Shown piece by piece: positions 53,101 through 64,000 of a stretch of 64,000 bases of DNA (position 1 is the first letter of the stretch; every line of letters starts with the position of its first letter). This stretch comes from Oikopleura dioica. Taxonomy: Eukaryota > Chordata > Appendicularia > Copelata > Oikopleuridae. A program made the position numbers and the translations under genes. The notes below the pieces were generated by a model that was given only the letters and a program-made list of their open reading frames with translations, searched no databases and had not been told where the DNA came from. The stretch lies in the NCBI GenBank assembly GCA_907165135.1, contig OU015566.1:13252157-13316156 (forward strand). Reading direction: 5' to 3'.

Positions 53101-56100
53101 GTCTGATGTTTTAAAAGAGCTCGGAGAGGATTCTAAGCCAAACCATGCGATCAAGTTACCAGATGGAACTGCGTCGAGGATATTTTGCCCTGTACGATGG
53201 TCAGTTAGCGTTATTTCAAAATGCGCGTTTTGAGAGTAACCGGATGTATCCATATTTTTAATAAATAGAGTGTATGGTTTTGGATCCCCAAAAACGTAGT
53301 CAATTCCATGGAAATCAAACCAAAGCTGATCAGTCACGGTTGCAGTTGTTGAAGAATAAAGCTTTCTATTCTTGGAATTTACGTTGAATCCCGGCAGTTC
53401 GGGAGTGTCCGGGGCGCTTGCAAGATTATATCGACAGTTGCCATGAAAGAAATACTCATAATGATCAAATGTGTAGATGTATGGATCGTTGTGGGATTTG
53501 CAATAAGCAGTTGGTCGGCTCCCGCAGGGTATCGGTGCACAGACTATTCCGTCAGCGGTACATTCGCAACTTTCATCATTATTAGAGAAGCTTTGGCCTC
53601 GTGCGTAATACTGGTTGTTGAAGTCCCAAGTACAGCCGCAGTTTTCTTCTAAGACACATCCTTCGTCGTCAAGAATATAGCCTGGATCACAGACGCACAT
53701 ACTTTCAATATTATTGATTGATGATCCACATCGTTCTTCACTCGACAAATGTCGATTTCTGCACGTTCGTTGGGCATCACATGTGTTTGCACAGCCAAGG
53801 TAGCTGCTATTCTCTCCGCATTCAAGCTCACAATCAGTTTCAGCGGCCCATGAGCAGATATGAGCTTGAAGATTAGAAGGGATTGTGCTCAAGCATTGTC
53901 TTGCGTAGTTTTGGAGCGTATTGCATCGAGCGTCACGCGAGATACAGGTGTCAATCATACAGGACATATGAGCAGCATCTTTAGGAGCAGTGCACTCATG
54001 GAAAACGCCACCAGGAATATTCTTATCAAGTTCGGCGCATAGATCTGTGACTTCACCGATGTCATCGCATTCAAAGTCGTGAACTTCTCGGCATCTTGGA
54101 TCGGGCTCAGCAAAATCATTTGCCCATTCAACAAGATCTTTTTGATGAGCTCGCCATGATTCCGATCGCCAAATTTCGTGACTTTCATGGAATTGATCAA
54201 ATGGGACTCCATTCCAATTGCCGCAAAGACCATCCACGTGATTCATGTAGCAATCTGGTAGCGTCACTCGTACCGTGGCATAAGTTCCCCATACCGAGCC
54301 CCCGTCATGAGGTAGATAGTTAGCTTTTGCTCCAAACCAGGTTGTCACTCTAGCCGAATTACCGATTTTTTCGAATCTTACGTCATCATTAGTAAAACCA
54401 TTCTCATAAGACTGCCCATTAAGACGATCTTCGAAAACAAATGAAAAACCATCGATTGTTAAAAAGTATCTCGGAGTCTCCGATCGAAGTTGGTTCTTTC
54501 CAGGAAACTCGAAGGTCATTCCACGAATACACGAAACAGCCCTATAATCTTCTCCACATCGTCTTTGATCAACGTCAACGGAAAATGCTGGCATGTTACT
54601 GAATTCGTCGTCGCCAGCTGATTTCACAAAACTGTACTTGCAAGCACCCTGGAAATGATGGGTGTCGCCATCAAACATGTCGTAGTGGGGATCACCAGCT
54701 GCTTCGCAATAGCTTGTTCCCGTTGAAATGCAATCACGGGGACAAGCATCCTCGTTGATGCATTCTCCATTGTGCATGACTTGTCCATCTGGACAACCGC
54801 ACATAGGATCGATAGAACGCTCTGATCCACATCGATCAGCATCTGAGATTCCGTTGACAACATCATCGCATGTACGTTCTTCTTTACAAGCATTTGTGCA
54901 TCCTTTGAAGATCTGTCCTCCTGAGCATTCTTGAGAGCAGCTTGTCACTTGAGGCCAGTTACAGATTTCATAAAAATCTGCAGTGCCTTCGGTTTTTCTG
55001 AGAAGACAGTCATGAGCAAAACTTTGAATAGATCCGCAAGCAAGATCAAGACAGCTGTTCCAGAGACAGATATCGTAGTATCCCTGCTTATCACTAACAA
55101 AATTACATGTTTTAAAAACCTCGGCTTGTGCGGTCCCGTCTTCAAGAGAATCGCATCTTCGAATCGCTGAAGTAAACTCGGCTGGTGTAAGATCTTCACA
55201 AGGTTCGAAAAAGCGACCATGACTGCATTCATCGGAAATTCTCGAAGTCAAAAATCGTTCGCCGAATTCATCGGGATTGTTCTCATAATCTTGAGCCAAC
55301 GATACGTCTCCGTTGCCGTCCCAATCACCACAAAGACCAGAAACTGACTCTTTGTAACAGCCTGGGACATACACATCCATCCACCAGTACCAAGCCTTGA
55401 ACTTGACTTGAAGACCATTCCAGTGGAAATGGAGATCAAACCCAGTTGCAACAGAATTTTGGAAGGTTATTTTCAAGCTGACATCATCATTGGAGAAATC
55501 GGCATTGAAATATGTCTGCCCAGTGAGGCGATCGAAAAGAGTGATATCTAATTCGGTGTTTGAATAATATGCTGAGTTGTCTCTATTGTTGAAGTGGAAA
55601 TAGTATCTTTTTTGATCTCCGAAAACGTAGTTGCTTGAATGCGCTTCTAACCAAATTTGGTCGACGACAGTTCCCGATCTTCCGGACGTGTCTTCCCATC
55701 TGCTACTGCCTCTGTTACTGATTTCAATCGAAAACCCAGCTCGATCTTCGGTGTCTTCAGCTCTCACAAGATTGTATCTGCAGCTACCGTGAAATGCGTA
55801 TTTTGTATTGTCAAAAGTTGTAATCCAAGGGTCACTGTGAACTTTGCAAGACCCTCTCTCCATTTGATCGCATGGGATCGGCGTACAGACGATTCCCGAA
55901 GTTGTACATTCGCAATTCTCTTCTGGGTTATACACAGGCTTCTGAAACGTACTACCGAGCGAATAATAGTAGCCATTCTCAGTGCAACCGCAATTCTCTT
56001 CAGGGATACAGTCATCTCCATCAAGAATGAATCCAGGCTGGCAGACGCACATACTGTCGATCTCAGTATTTGCATCGCATCGCTCAATGTCAGTCTGATG

Positions 56101-58127
56101 ACGATTTCTGCACGTTCTTCTAGCAGCGCATGTGTCAGCACATCCTTCGAAGACAGCATTAGCCCCACAAGCTGTAGAACAGCCCAAACCAGTAGCCCAA
56201 TCGCAAACTGGTCCTCTTTCTTCCGGCCCCAAGTCATTAATGCACTCTTTAGCAAAAGACGCAAATGCTGGGCACTCATCTGATTGATCACATTTTTCTG
56301 TCACGCAGCTAAGGAAGGCATTGCTTTTGTCACCATTGCAAGGAGCAAAAACAGAATCAGTATTGTCAGGGTCGAGTGCGATGCAAGCAGTAATTGCGTG
56401 ATTGATATCTACCGCACAGTTTAGACCAAAGATGTGATGGCACTGCTCGTCGGGAAGTTCAAATTGCTCAGCCCATTCGTAAAGGTTCTCCTGAGTCGTT
56501 TGCCAATTGTCAATATCGTTAGTGAGAGAACCAGAGGTTCCAGGGGTAAATTCGACGTATTGTTGACCGTCGAAATTTCCGCAAAGTCCATCGATATTAT
56601 GAGCATAGCAATCAGGAACCTTGATCTCAAGTTTTAAGTTTCGGACGTCGGCAGCCCCCCAAGCTGTATATTTTATGTAGACGTCAAACCAAGTTTCTAT
56701 TTCAACTGTTGTTGGTGTAATAGTCAAATCAAAATCATCAACGAGGAACGATGAATCGTATGAATTGCCGGTTAAACGATCTTCGAGGGTGCTTCTTCGA
56801 ATTCCAGACGTTCCACTTTGGTCTCTAAGATCTTCTCTTTCAACAGAAATGACGTATCTCGGAACTTCATCTGGCGATTGATCCTGTCCGGGAAATTCAA
56901 ACGTAAAACCTTGCGTGTAGGTTAACGATGAGCCTGGCTCAAGAGGAGCAAAGTCACCGATGATCTTGAACGCTGGCATGTTCGAATACTCAGCAGCGTC
57001 GACTTTAGCCATGACATATTCGCATTGGGGTTGGAGATGGTGAAATTCTCCGTCAAAAGTCGTGAAGTGAGGATCTCCCCAAGCTATGCACCACTTGAAC
57101 TCATCTGGAATGCACTTAAAATTTCTCTTAAAAAATTGGAACCGTACTTTCATTATTATAATTAAATTGTCACGTTTCATTAAAAATATTTAATTTCGCA
57201 ATACAAGTAGCCAAATTTAACGCTTCATGAAAATAATGAATACCGTTGGCTGGGATGGTTCTGTAGTTGGTTGAACAGTTGTTGTCTCAGAGCAGGTCGG
57301 TACCTAAAAATACTGTCGAAGATGAAAATTCGACTGACTTACCGTGATCCCCTTCCTAATTGTCCATATATTTTTTTTGTTTTTACAACGGACCACGAAG
57401 TCGCCAGAATCACCTCCATTGAGGCACTTGACTTTGCAGCTGCTTCCGACATTGTGTCTCTTGCAAACAAAGGTATGAGCGCCAGCGGGTTTGAAACGGG
57501 ACGGAATCGCATCAGCCAAACATTTGACCACAGTTGCGGTGCACGAAGGCGCTGAGCCACGGAAGACCGTCCAGGTGTTCGAGTTGTTCTTGTTGACGCA
57601 GGCGATCGTGTAGGTTTGCTTTTTACCAGCGTCACCAACGCATTTAGGCTTGCATTTTCGCTTCCCGTTCTTGATTTTCGTGCATTTCCACTCAAATCGC
57701 CCGCCTGAAGGATTTAGACCTTCTGGTATCGATGAGACTTTGCAAGGAGGTTCCGAGGTCGCGAAGACCTTAAAAGTTAATCAGCATAGCCTTTGCTGAA
57801 AAGGGCCCTTTTAAACTGGTCAAGCCAAACACGTTTTGTCACAGCTCGAAAAGAATGAGTCAAAAACTAGTCTGAAGAATGATTTTTCAAAAAATCTATT
57901 TGAAATCGAGAGCTTAAGACTATTATACAGAAAAACTAACAATAAAATAATGATTTCAAGCGATTTATATAACTTCGAAATGTACGAGTGAAATAATGTC
58001 GAGATAGTAGAAAAATTAAATTTGAATTATTGTAATTAAATTTTTGAATTTCGGACAAACTTTTCACGACAATAATTACCTGTTCAAGAATCAAGCCCTG
58101 CAGAAGCAACCGGCTTAGAAGCCTCAT
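50115..58127 (-). CDS. Secreted multi-VWD/C8/TIL protein (gel-forming or zonadhesin-like)
   Basis: Starts MRLLSRLLLQGLILEQ at 58127 (leader) joined to VFATSEPPCKVSS. Two Cys-rich sushi-like segments follow (57300-57770), then a very long exon of about 4.6 kb. It encodes four VWD-C8-TIL units, with D-domain starts CIAWGDPHFTTFDGEFHHLQ, CKVHSDPWITTFDNTKYAFH, CEAAGDPHYDMFDGDTHHFQ and CKSHNDPYIYTFDHYEYFFH. TIL ends such as CVCQPGFILDGDDC and MCGCPDGQVMHNGEC are visible. The 3' exons encode another TIL, a Lys/Arg stretch (EKGKKKREARSAG, possible proprotein-convertase site) and jelly-roll/lectin-like segments (DSWQRWPGTIKNFYI, ELQVWAGNGWPDFPGSG), ending at 50115. Such proteins polymerise through disulfides in mucus or matrix. 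Small introns in the 3' third are approximate. Confidence 0.85.
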
Positions 58128-59085
58128 TTTCCGAGCAGACGAAAGTCAACTTTTTGACAAATCGTCGTAGAATTATTCTCTTACTGAATAATAAAAAAAA
58201 GGATTCTCTTTATCTTAGGATTAGAAAATTCTAAAACGCATGGAGAACCAAAAACTGAGTGACGCCCAAATGCGACACTCCCGAGTTTTTATGGAGTGGC
58301 CGTTTATTTTTGGTACAAGGATTAAAATTAGGCGATCCGAAGAAATGCGAAAGTACCAAGTTATTAATAACTCGAGCCATGTTTTAGTAAAAAAAAACAA
58401 AATACGGAAATCGTTAACTTCTCAATACACGGGCGCGCGACTAAGCGCTCAAAACACGGGGTCGGGTGAGGGGACCACAATGCATTATTCAGCCCCGCGC
58501 GGCGCGCAAAATTCGGAGTGTGATAAAGAGCGCTCAAGACTTTTAGCTCTAACTTGCGTTTCCGTCAAGCAAAAAAGTTACTTTACATATCGCTGGAAAG
58601 CTTGAACACTCGCCTATAAAGATTTACAATTAATTTTGGAAAACAATTTTTTGATTTACAGCTTCGGAGTGAAAGATAAATCCGGTGAAAAACGCCACCA
58701 CTTTTGAGAAAACTTTCAAAATTTCACAAAGTGGTTCGTTTTAGTCATCTTAGCTCACATTTCGAAAATCAGGTCAAATGGATTATCAGAAGAGAAGTTA
58801 CGGCGGCTCAAAGTCGCCGTGGTCGGTTCAACCGACCACGTGTATTGAGAAGTTAACCTGCAGTAGTAACTCAATCAAATTAATTGGTGAAATTTATTTG
58901 TGAATAATTAATTCGGAGGGATGACAGAAGTTGGAAGAGGTAAACAAGCGGCTGGGCTGTACACAGAAAAGTCGAAAGTCGTTGATACCGTGGAGGGAAC
59001 CTGTTTGGCACAGAAATAAGTTACTTTTTTTTCTCGATTTTTTTTTTATATTTTATATAAAAAGAAGTTGTGTCTGATGAGTTGG
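58128..59085. other. Intergenic with palindrome; no supported gene
   Basis: A 121-codon plus frame at 58240-58605 lies in a stretch with GC-rich patches (58420-58510) and has no recognisable domain. A palindrome is at 58818-58840. Confidence 0.4.
58818..58840. repeat. 23-bp palindrome, 11-bp arms with 1-nt spacer
   Basis: CGTGGTCGGTT-C-AACCGACCACG. Same length and GGTT-N-AACC centre as 9119-9141, but different flanks. Confidence 0.7.
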
Positions 59086-62000
59086 TTATTGATTGTACTC
59101 TGCGTCGATCTCGCAAATGAGATCCATGATCTTGGGCATCAGCGATGGAAGTTGATCGTAGGAGTCGATGTTGAAAACGTACTTTAGAAAATCGATCATT
59201 TCCGGTTCAAAGAGAAAACTGTTTACCTGTGGATTGCCCGAAACTGATGCCATTTCGGTTTTTGAAGCTTCACCGACGCCGATGGTAATGTAGCGCGTTG
59301 TTTTGTCAGTTCGAATTCGTCGGACAACAGCGTCCAACGCAGATGCGGAATAAGTTTTCTTTGCTAAAATCAGCCGTCAAGGATTGCGAAAATAAAACTG
59401 AACGTACAGGCTGTGAGGATGGCGATGCCAGGCTTGTCAGGTCTTCGACCCATTGCCTCAAGGAAGGAGAAATTGACGAGGAATGCGAGAGCTCGCTCGA
59501 TTCGCAAGTCTCGGCCGCTGAAGTTGATGCTGTCGACTTTTGAGAGAAGAGTTGGCTTCGGACTTGTGGCGGAATCAAGGAGGAAAACTGACGGTGACAC
59601 TTTTTCTCCTGAATAACCAGCAACGGTGACCTAGAAAAGTGTTAAAACTCCATTTTATGGCGAAAAACTGTACCTTTGCACTGGAAGCGCCAACTTCGAA
59701 AGAATCAATCATCTCCTTCGCAAATGCTTTTGTGGCTGCAAGACCGGAATCACCAATATCAACGTTTGTATCGAGCAACAGCGCCAAATCAAAGGTACCA
59801 ATCGGGGGACATTTCACTGAATAAGGGTTCTCTTCCTTGATTTCAGAAAAAAAATTACCTCCAACACAGCTGAAGCTTCCCTTGGTGTCTTCGCATTTCT
59901 CAGAAGCGGCGCAGGTATGAGCACCAGTCGCGCACTCGTCAATATCTAAGTAGAAAATTTAATAAATGAAGGATTATTTAACGATCTTACTCATGCAAAG
60001 CATTCCATTGCCCTTGTATCCGTCCTTGCAGGCGCATTCGAAGCTTCCAACAAGATTAGTGCACGTAGCGTCAGGATGGCAAGCTTGGGACGCGCACTCG
60101 TTGATATCCTCGCAACCATTTCCACGGTCTTCGTAGCCGTTGGCACAGGCGCATTTGAATGATCCGATCGTATTGGTGCACATGCTCGCAGACTCGCAAG
60201 TATGTCGCCCGTTAACGCATTCGTTTTCATCCTGACAAGCTCCTGGATTTCCTTGGAAACCAGTTTTGCAAGTGCAGACGTAGGCGCCAACAGTGTTTGT
60301 ACAATCAGAATCGGCAGCGCAAGGAGACGAGACTTGGCATTCGTTGACATCGGAGCATTGGAATCCGTTACCGGCGAAACCAGCTTTACAAGAACACGTG
60401 TACGCCTGGAAGGTATCCGAACAGACAGCGTTGACATTGCACTTATGAGTTCCTTGAGCACATTCATTGACTGCCACGGGTCCTCTTTCTGCAATTGTCG
60501 TTGTGGAAGTCGCGTAGCTGGTTGTTGTCGTATCGTACTCGGTAGTCTCCTGCGCAGCCATCCAACTGTTCATTGTTGTTCGCGAAGTAGGTCGAGTTGT
60601 AACTGGTCGATTGGTAGCAACAGCAACAATTGGCTTCATTGGTGGCATCCATCTTAGTGGAGTTGTAGCTGGTTGTGTTCTTTGAGTCGTTCTCTGAGTA
60701 GTTGGTGCTCGAGTAGTGACAGGTCTGCGAGTAGTGATTGGTTTTCGAGTTGTTCGAGGGACGAAAGCAGGCTTGGCAGTGGGCTTCTGGAAACTTGGCT
60801 TGGCCGGACTGTTGGAATTGAAGAAGCTTCGAGACCAAGTACTTGTTCCTGGCTTCTTCGGAGCAACAGATTGCGCTCTTCCTGGCAGGAACGCTTGATA
60901 CTGTGGTCCTGCTGGTTTTCCAAAAGATCCTGGTGATTTTTGCTCTTGCTGAGTTATTATTGGAGCTGTTGCTGCTTTTGGAACACAGTAGCCAGTCGGT
61001 GTCATTGTCTCGTACATTCCACAGATGCACTCGAATTCTGTATTCGACAGTCGAGAGCATTGCTGAGTGGAAAAACAAGGGCTCGACTCACATGGGTCGA
61101 TTTCTTCGCCATCTTCATCGGCCGATCCAGTGGCGCTGGAGAACTGCATCGCCTCATTTCGAGCTTCTTCGATTCGTTGAGCGCGGACCTCGGCCGTGTT
61201 GAAGCATTCTTTGCCGTCTCCTTCGTAGCTGTCAAGACAAGAGCACTCATACGAGCCAGGGGTGTTGGTGCACTTCGCAGCGACGTGACAATCGTGAATA
61301 TCAAAGGCGCATTCGTTGATATCAGCGCAAATATTTTCGCCATCGCCTTCGAATCCTTCCAAGCACTCACACTTTGCCTCGTGTTTCTTCCATCCCGAGA
61401 TGACCTTGCACTCAGCGTTTTTGTGACATTTCTCGTGGCGGCAAACGTCATTTACACATTCGTCTTTTTGATTCTTTGCGTAGCCATCAGCGCAGACGCA
61501 TTCGTAGCTGCCTGGGGTGTTGCTGCAGACTGTTTTAGGAATATCGGAACAAAGGAGAGATTTTTCGAAGCATTCATCGATGTCCTCACATTTTTCAAAG
61601 CCGTTGCCCTTGAATCCGTCTTTGCAAGAGCATTGGATTGTCGCTTCGTCTTTCGGAACGCAATCAGCATTCTCAGCGCAAGTGGAGTTACCCATTTCTG
61701 GGCAAAGATCCTTGACGCAGTTGATTCCATCGCCAAAGTATCCCTCTTCACACTCGCAGGTAAAGTCGCCAGGTGTATTTGTACACTTTGCGTTTGGCGA
61801 GCAATTGTGCTTTCTGGTCGAGCACTCGTTGATATCGATGCATTCAAAACCGTCGCCGTAATATCCAGAAGGACACTGGCAGGAGTAACCGCCGCCGAAG
61901 TTGTGACAAGTGGCAATGGCTGCGCAATCGTGTTGAAGAGAGTAGCACTCGTCGACGTCGACACAGGTGCGTCCGTCGCCCTTGAAGCCGGACTTGCACT

Positions 62001-64000
62001 TGCATTGGAAGCTGCCGACGCGGTTGATGCAGAAGGCCCCTTCGCCGCAGTTGTGAGTGCCGAGAGCGCACTCGTCAGCATCTTCGCAGACAATGCCGTC
62101 TCCTTCGTATCCTTCTTCACAAGTGCACTGGTATGATCCGACTGTATTCTGACAAGTGGCCAGCGAGCTGCATCGGTTGTTTTCTGCCTTGAGACATTCA
62201 TTACGGTCGGTGCAGCTGTAGCCATTGCCCCAGAAGCCGTCCTTGCAAGTGCATTCAGAAGTAGTGGGCGACGTGGCCTTGCAATCGGCATTCACGTGAC
62301 AAGACGCATTGTCGCATGCTTTCGAGGGTTGGCAGTCGAATCCGTCGCCGATCATTTCAGGCGGGCAGCTACACTCGTATGCGCCAGGAGTATTGACGCA
62401 CGTGGCGTTGCCGTGGCACTCGTGCATTTCCAATCCGCACTCGTCCAAATCCTCGCAATAGAAACCGTTCCCGCGGAAGCCAGCATTACATACGCATGAA
62501 GCATCGTTTCCGATTCCCATGCAGAAGGCGTCTGGGTGACAGTTTTTAGTTGCACAGATTCCGGGAGATTTTGCGGGCAAGCAGCTGTCGCCGTTTTGTT
62601 GGAAACCGTCTTCGCAAGTGCACTTGTAGGAGCCAAAGGTGTTGGTGCAGCGCATATTCGGCTCTAGATTTTTATGAAGGGTCGAAAGAGCATATAAAAC
62701 TTACGGCTGCAAAGCGTGGTATCACGGCATTCGTTATCATCAACGCAGGTTTGTCCAGAGCCAAAGAATCCCTCCTTGCAAGTGCAAATGAATCCACCTT
62801 CTGTATTGGCGCATTCTGCCTGTTCATCACAATTGTGACCTCCCTCGATGCACTCGTCGATTTCAATGCAAGTCTTGCCGTCTCCCTAAATTCCTCGTTA
62901 GACTCGAAGATTCCTAGCGGTTTCCGCGGACAGATGGAATGTGAACTCCCGTTCGGTGGCATTTTTATAATGGAAGAATGGGACTTTACCTTGAATCCTT
63001 CGGGACAGGAGCATTCGTACGAGCCACGAGTGTTGCGACAAACACCGTATCGAAGATCGCACTCGGCCGTGCCTTCAGCGCATTCGTCGACGTCTTAAAA
63101 TAAATTCATATTAAGGGCAAGACACCGAATTTTCAATCTTATTTCTGCTCGAATTTAACAAGCAAACACCCTTGTTCTTGCGCTCAAAATTATTTTTAGA
63201 GCACTTTCTTGTTCCCTTCTTCCTCAAGAATTGGGGTCTTTGATGACCTGATAACATATATTTTCGACAGAAAACACTTACCATCGCACTTGAGCTGGTC
63301 GGAACTCGAGGCCCATTTCCCACGCCAGTCGCATTTGCGCGAAGTTTCGCCGGAAACGCGGCGGAAGCCCTCAGTGCAAGCCATTCTGAAATCGAGTTTT
63401 AGTATGTTCCACGCCCTGTCCACGTGTCCTTCAATTAAAATCTGAGATTTCAAGAATAGAAGCCAGGCAGTCTCGTGTTTTGGGTACTTACTCGCACTCG
63501 GTCGAGGTACAGGAAGTAATGTCAATGACAGGAATGTCGCGGAGGGCGGAGCACTTCGATTTGACACACTGCTCTCCACTGCCGAGGTAGCCAGCAGCGC
63601 AGATGCACTAAAACGATCAAAAACTGTCTTAAAAAACAGGGTCAAACCTTGAAGGAGCCAGCAGTATTGACGCATTTTTGACCAACAGACTTGCAATTAT
63701 GGCTGCCATTATCGCATTCATTGATGTCAACGCATTTTCCTTTAATAGAAAATTAAGCAAACATTGCCTTAAAAGATCAGAACTGTAGAAAGCTGAGCTC
63801 GGCAATCTGTGCAGAAAACCTGAGTCAGGGTCTAAAAGAGCTGAAATGAAAAGCCGCGCAGAGGCTCTTTTTAAAACGAAGCCGCGAAGCGGCTTGGCTA
63901 GAATTCTTTATAGATTGTAATGGTATTATTCGCTGTGCGGCTTTTCATTTCATCTCTTTCAGACCCTGACACAGGTTTTCTACACAGGTTGCCGAGCCCA
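59086..64000 (-). CDS. Secreted EGF/sushi/VWA protein (5' end beyond window)
   Basis: Partial gene. From the right edge leftwards: EGF-like [12 protein letters not shown], a Cys-rich segment, a sushi-like unit ([20 protein letters not shown]), and a long run of calcium-binding EGF repeats. Repeat starts of D-V-D-E-C / D-I-N-E-C type are each followed by C-x-N-T-x-GSY-x-C-x-C-x-x-GY, for example [20 protein letters not shown]. The run is interrupted by a Pro/Thr-rich linker (60480-60900, [20 protein letters not shown]) and then more EGFs. The C-terminus is a VWA domain ([40 protein letters not shown]), stop at 59086. The MIDAS motif DxSxS reads DTNVD, so metal binding is probably lost. The layout resembles matrilin/fibulin-type matrix proteins. 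Last exon seen at right starts near 63738. Confidence 0.85.
63794..64000. mobile_element. Long-TIR foldback/MITE element at the window edge
   Basis: 68-bp arms, 63794-63861 and 63933-64000, are inverted copies with about seven mismatches, starting TGRGCTCGGCAAYCTGTG. The central loop contains a smaller hairpin AAGCCGC-GAA-GCGGCTT near 63880-63896. It lies in an intron of, or just upstream of, the EGF/VWA gene exons seen here. Confidence 0.8.

Noticed and set aside
58240-58605. 121-codon plus-strand frame
   Set aside because: No recognisable domain or composition bias towards coding, isolated in intergenic DNA.
60940-62136. 398-codon plus-strand open frame
   Set aside because: Antisense of the EGF-repeat exons; Cys codons read in reverse give Ala/Thr. 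The minus frame has perfect EGF periodicity.
1-64000. CRISPR arrays, rRNA, tRNA, bacterial operons, spliced-leader RNA gene
   Set aside because: I scanned for direct-repeat arrays, tRNA T-loops and the larvacean spliced-leader/5S arrangement and saw none; by eye only, so a diverged copy could be missed.

Overview
The window looks like nuclear DNA of a very compact chordate genome, most likely an appendicularian (larvacean) tunicate close to Oikopleura. The reasons are: chordate-type genes (a connexin, a myosin-binding protein C with the full C1-C10 order, a glycine-receptor-like channel, a SERINC, a Gal/GlcNAc-type carbohydrate sulfotransferase); genes packed a few hundred bases apart on both strands; introns mostly 28-70 nt; introns that can only be spliced in frame with GA-AG or GC-AG borders (G*-AG introns are known from Oikopleura); same-strand genes about 25-35 bp apart or overlapping, as in larvacean operons; and many short foldback elements. 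The species call is inference; no marker gene was searched.

Layout, left to right. 0.2-3 kb: a four-repeat gelsolin-family gene (+) convergent with an ODAD4/TTC25-like dynein-docking gene (-). 3-4.3 kb: two inverted-repeat elements. 4.3-9 kb: kelch-like genes (-) with a GC-rich island, a small foldback element and an inverted duplication. 9.3-13.6 kb: a two-gene operon-like pair of unknown function, a SERINC gene, and a small membrane protein overlapping the SERINC start. 14-19.8 kb: two tandem C-type-lectin genes (+) with a shared promoter block and a decayed MyBP-C-like Ig fragment between them. 20-24.6 kb: MyBP-C. 24.8-27.7 kb: glycine-receptor-like channel (-), with a foldback element in an intron. 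29.3-30.4 kb: secreted PLA2-like protein. 30.5-39 kb: four minus-strand genes, MCTP, NIMA-family kinase, connexin, sulfotransferase.

39.6-49.1 kb: a large secreted CUB/MAM/LDLa/FN3 protein gene (-). Its introns hold a ZIP zinc transporter gene (+), physically interleaved exon by exon, and a small single-pass membrane protein gene (+) of 136 residues. 50.1-58.1 kb: a secreted multi-VWD (gel-forming/zonadhesin-like) protein (-). 59.1 kb to the right edge: the 3' part of a secreted EGF/sushi/VWA protein (-). Its last visible intron holds a long-TIR foldback element that ends at the window edge.

Functionally the window mixes muscle (MyBP-C, perhaps gelsolin), cilia (ODAD4), membrane signalling (GlyR, connexin, MCTP, NEK) and a striking amount of secreted or extracellular-matrix coding capacity. 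No bacterial features, rRNA, tRNA or CRISPR were seen. Exon borders were worked out by hand from reading frame and family alignment. For gelsolin, ODAD4, MyBP-C, ZIP, both lectin genes, PLA2-like, the 9.6-10.3 kb gene and the nested 136-residue gene, the exon lengths sum to an exact open frame; other gene models are approximate inside.
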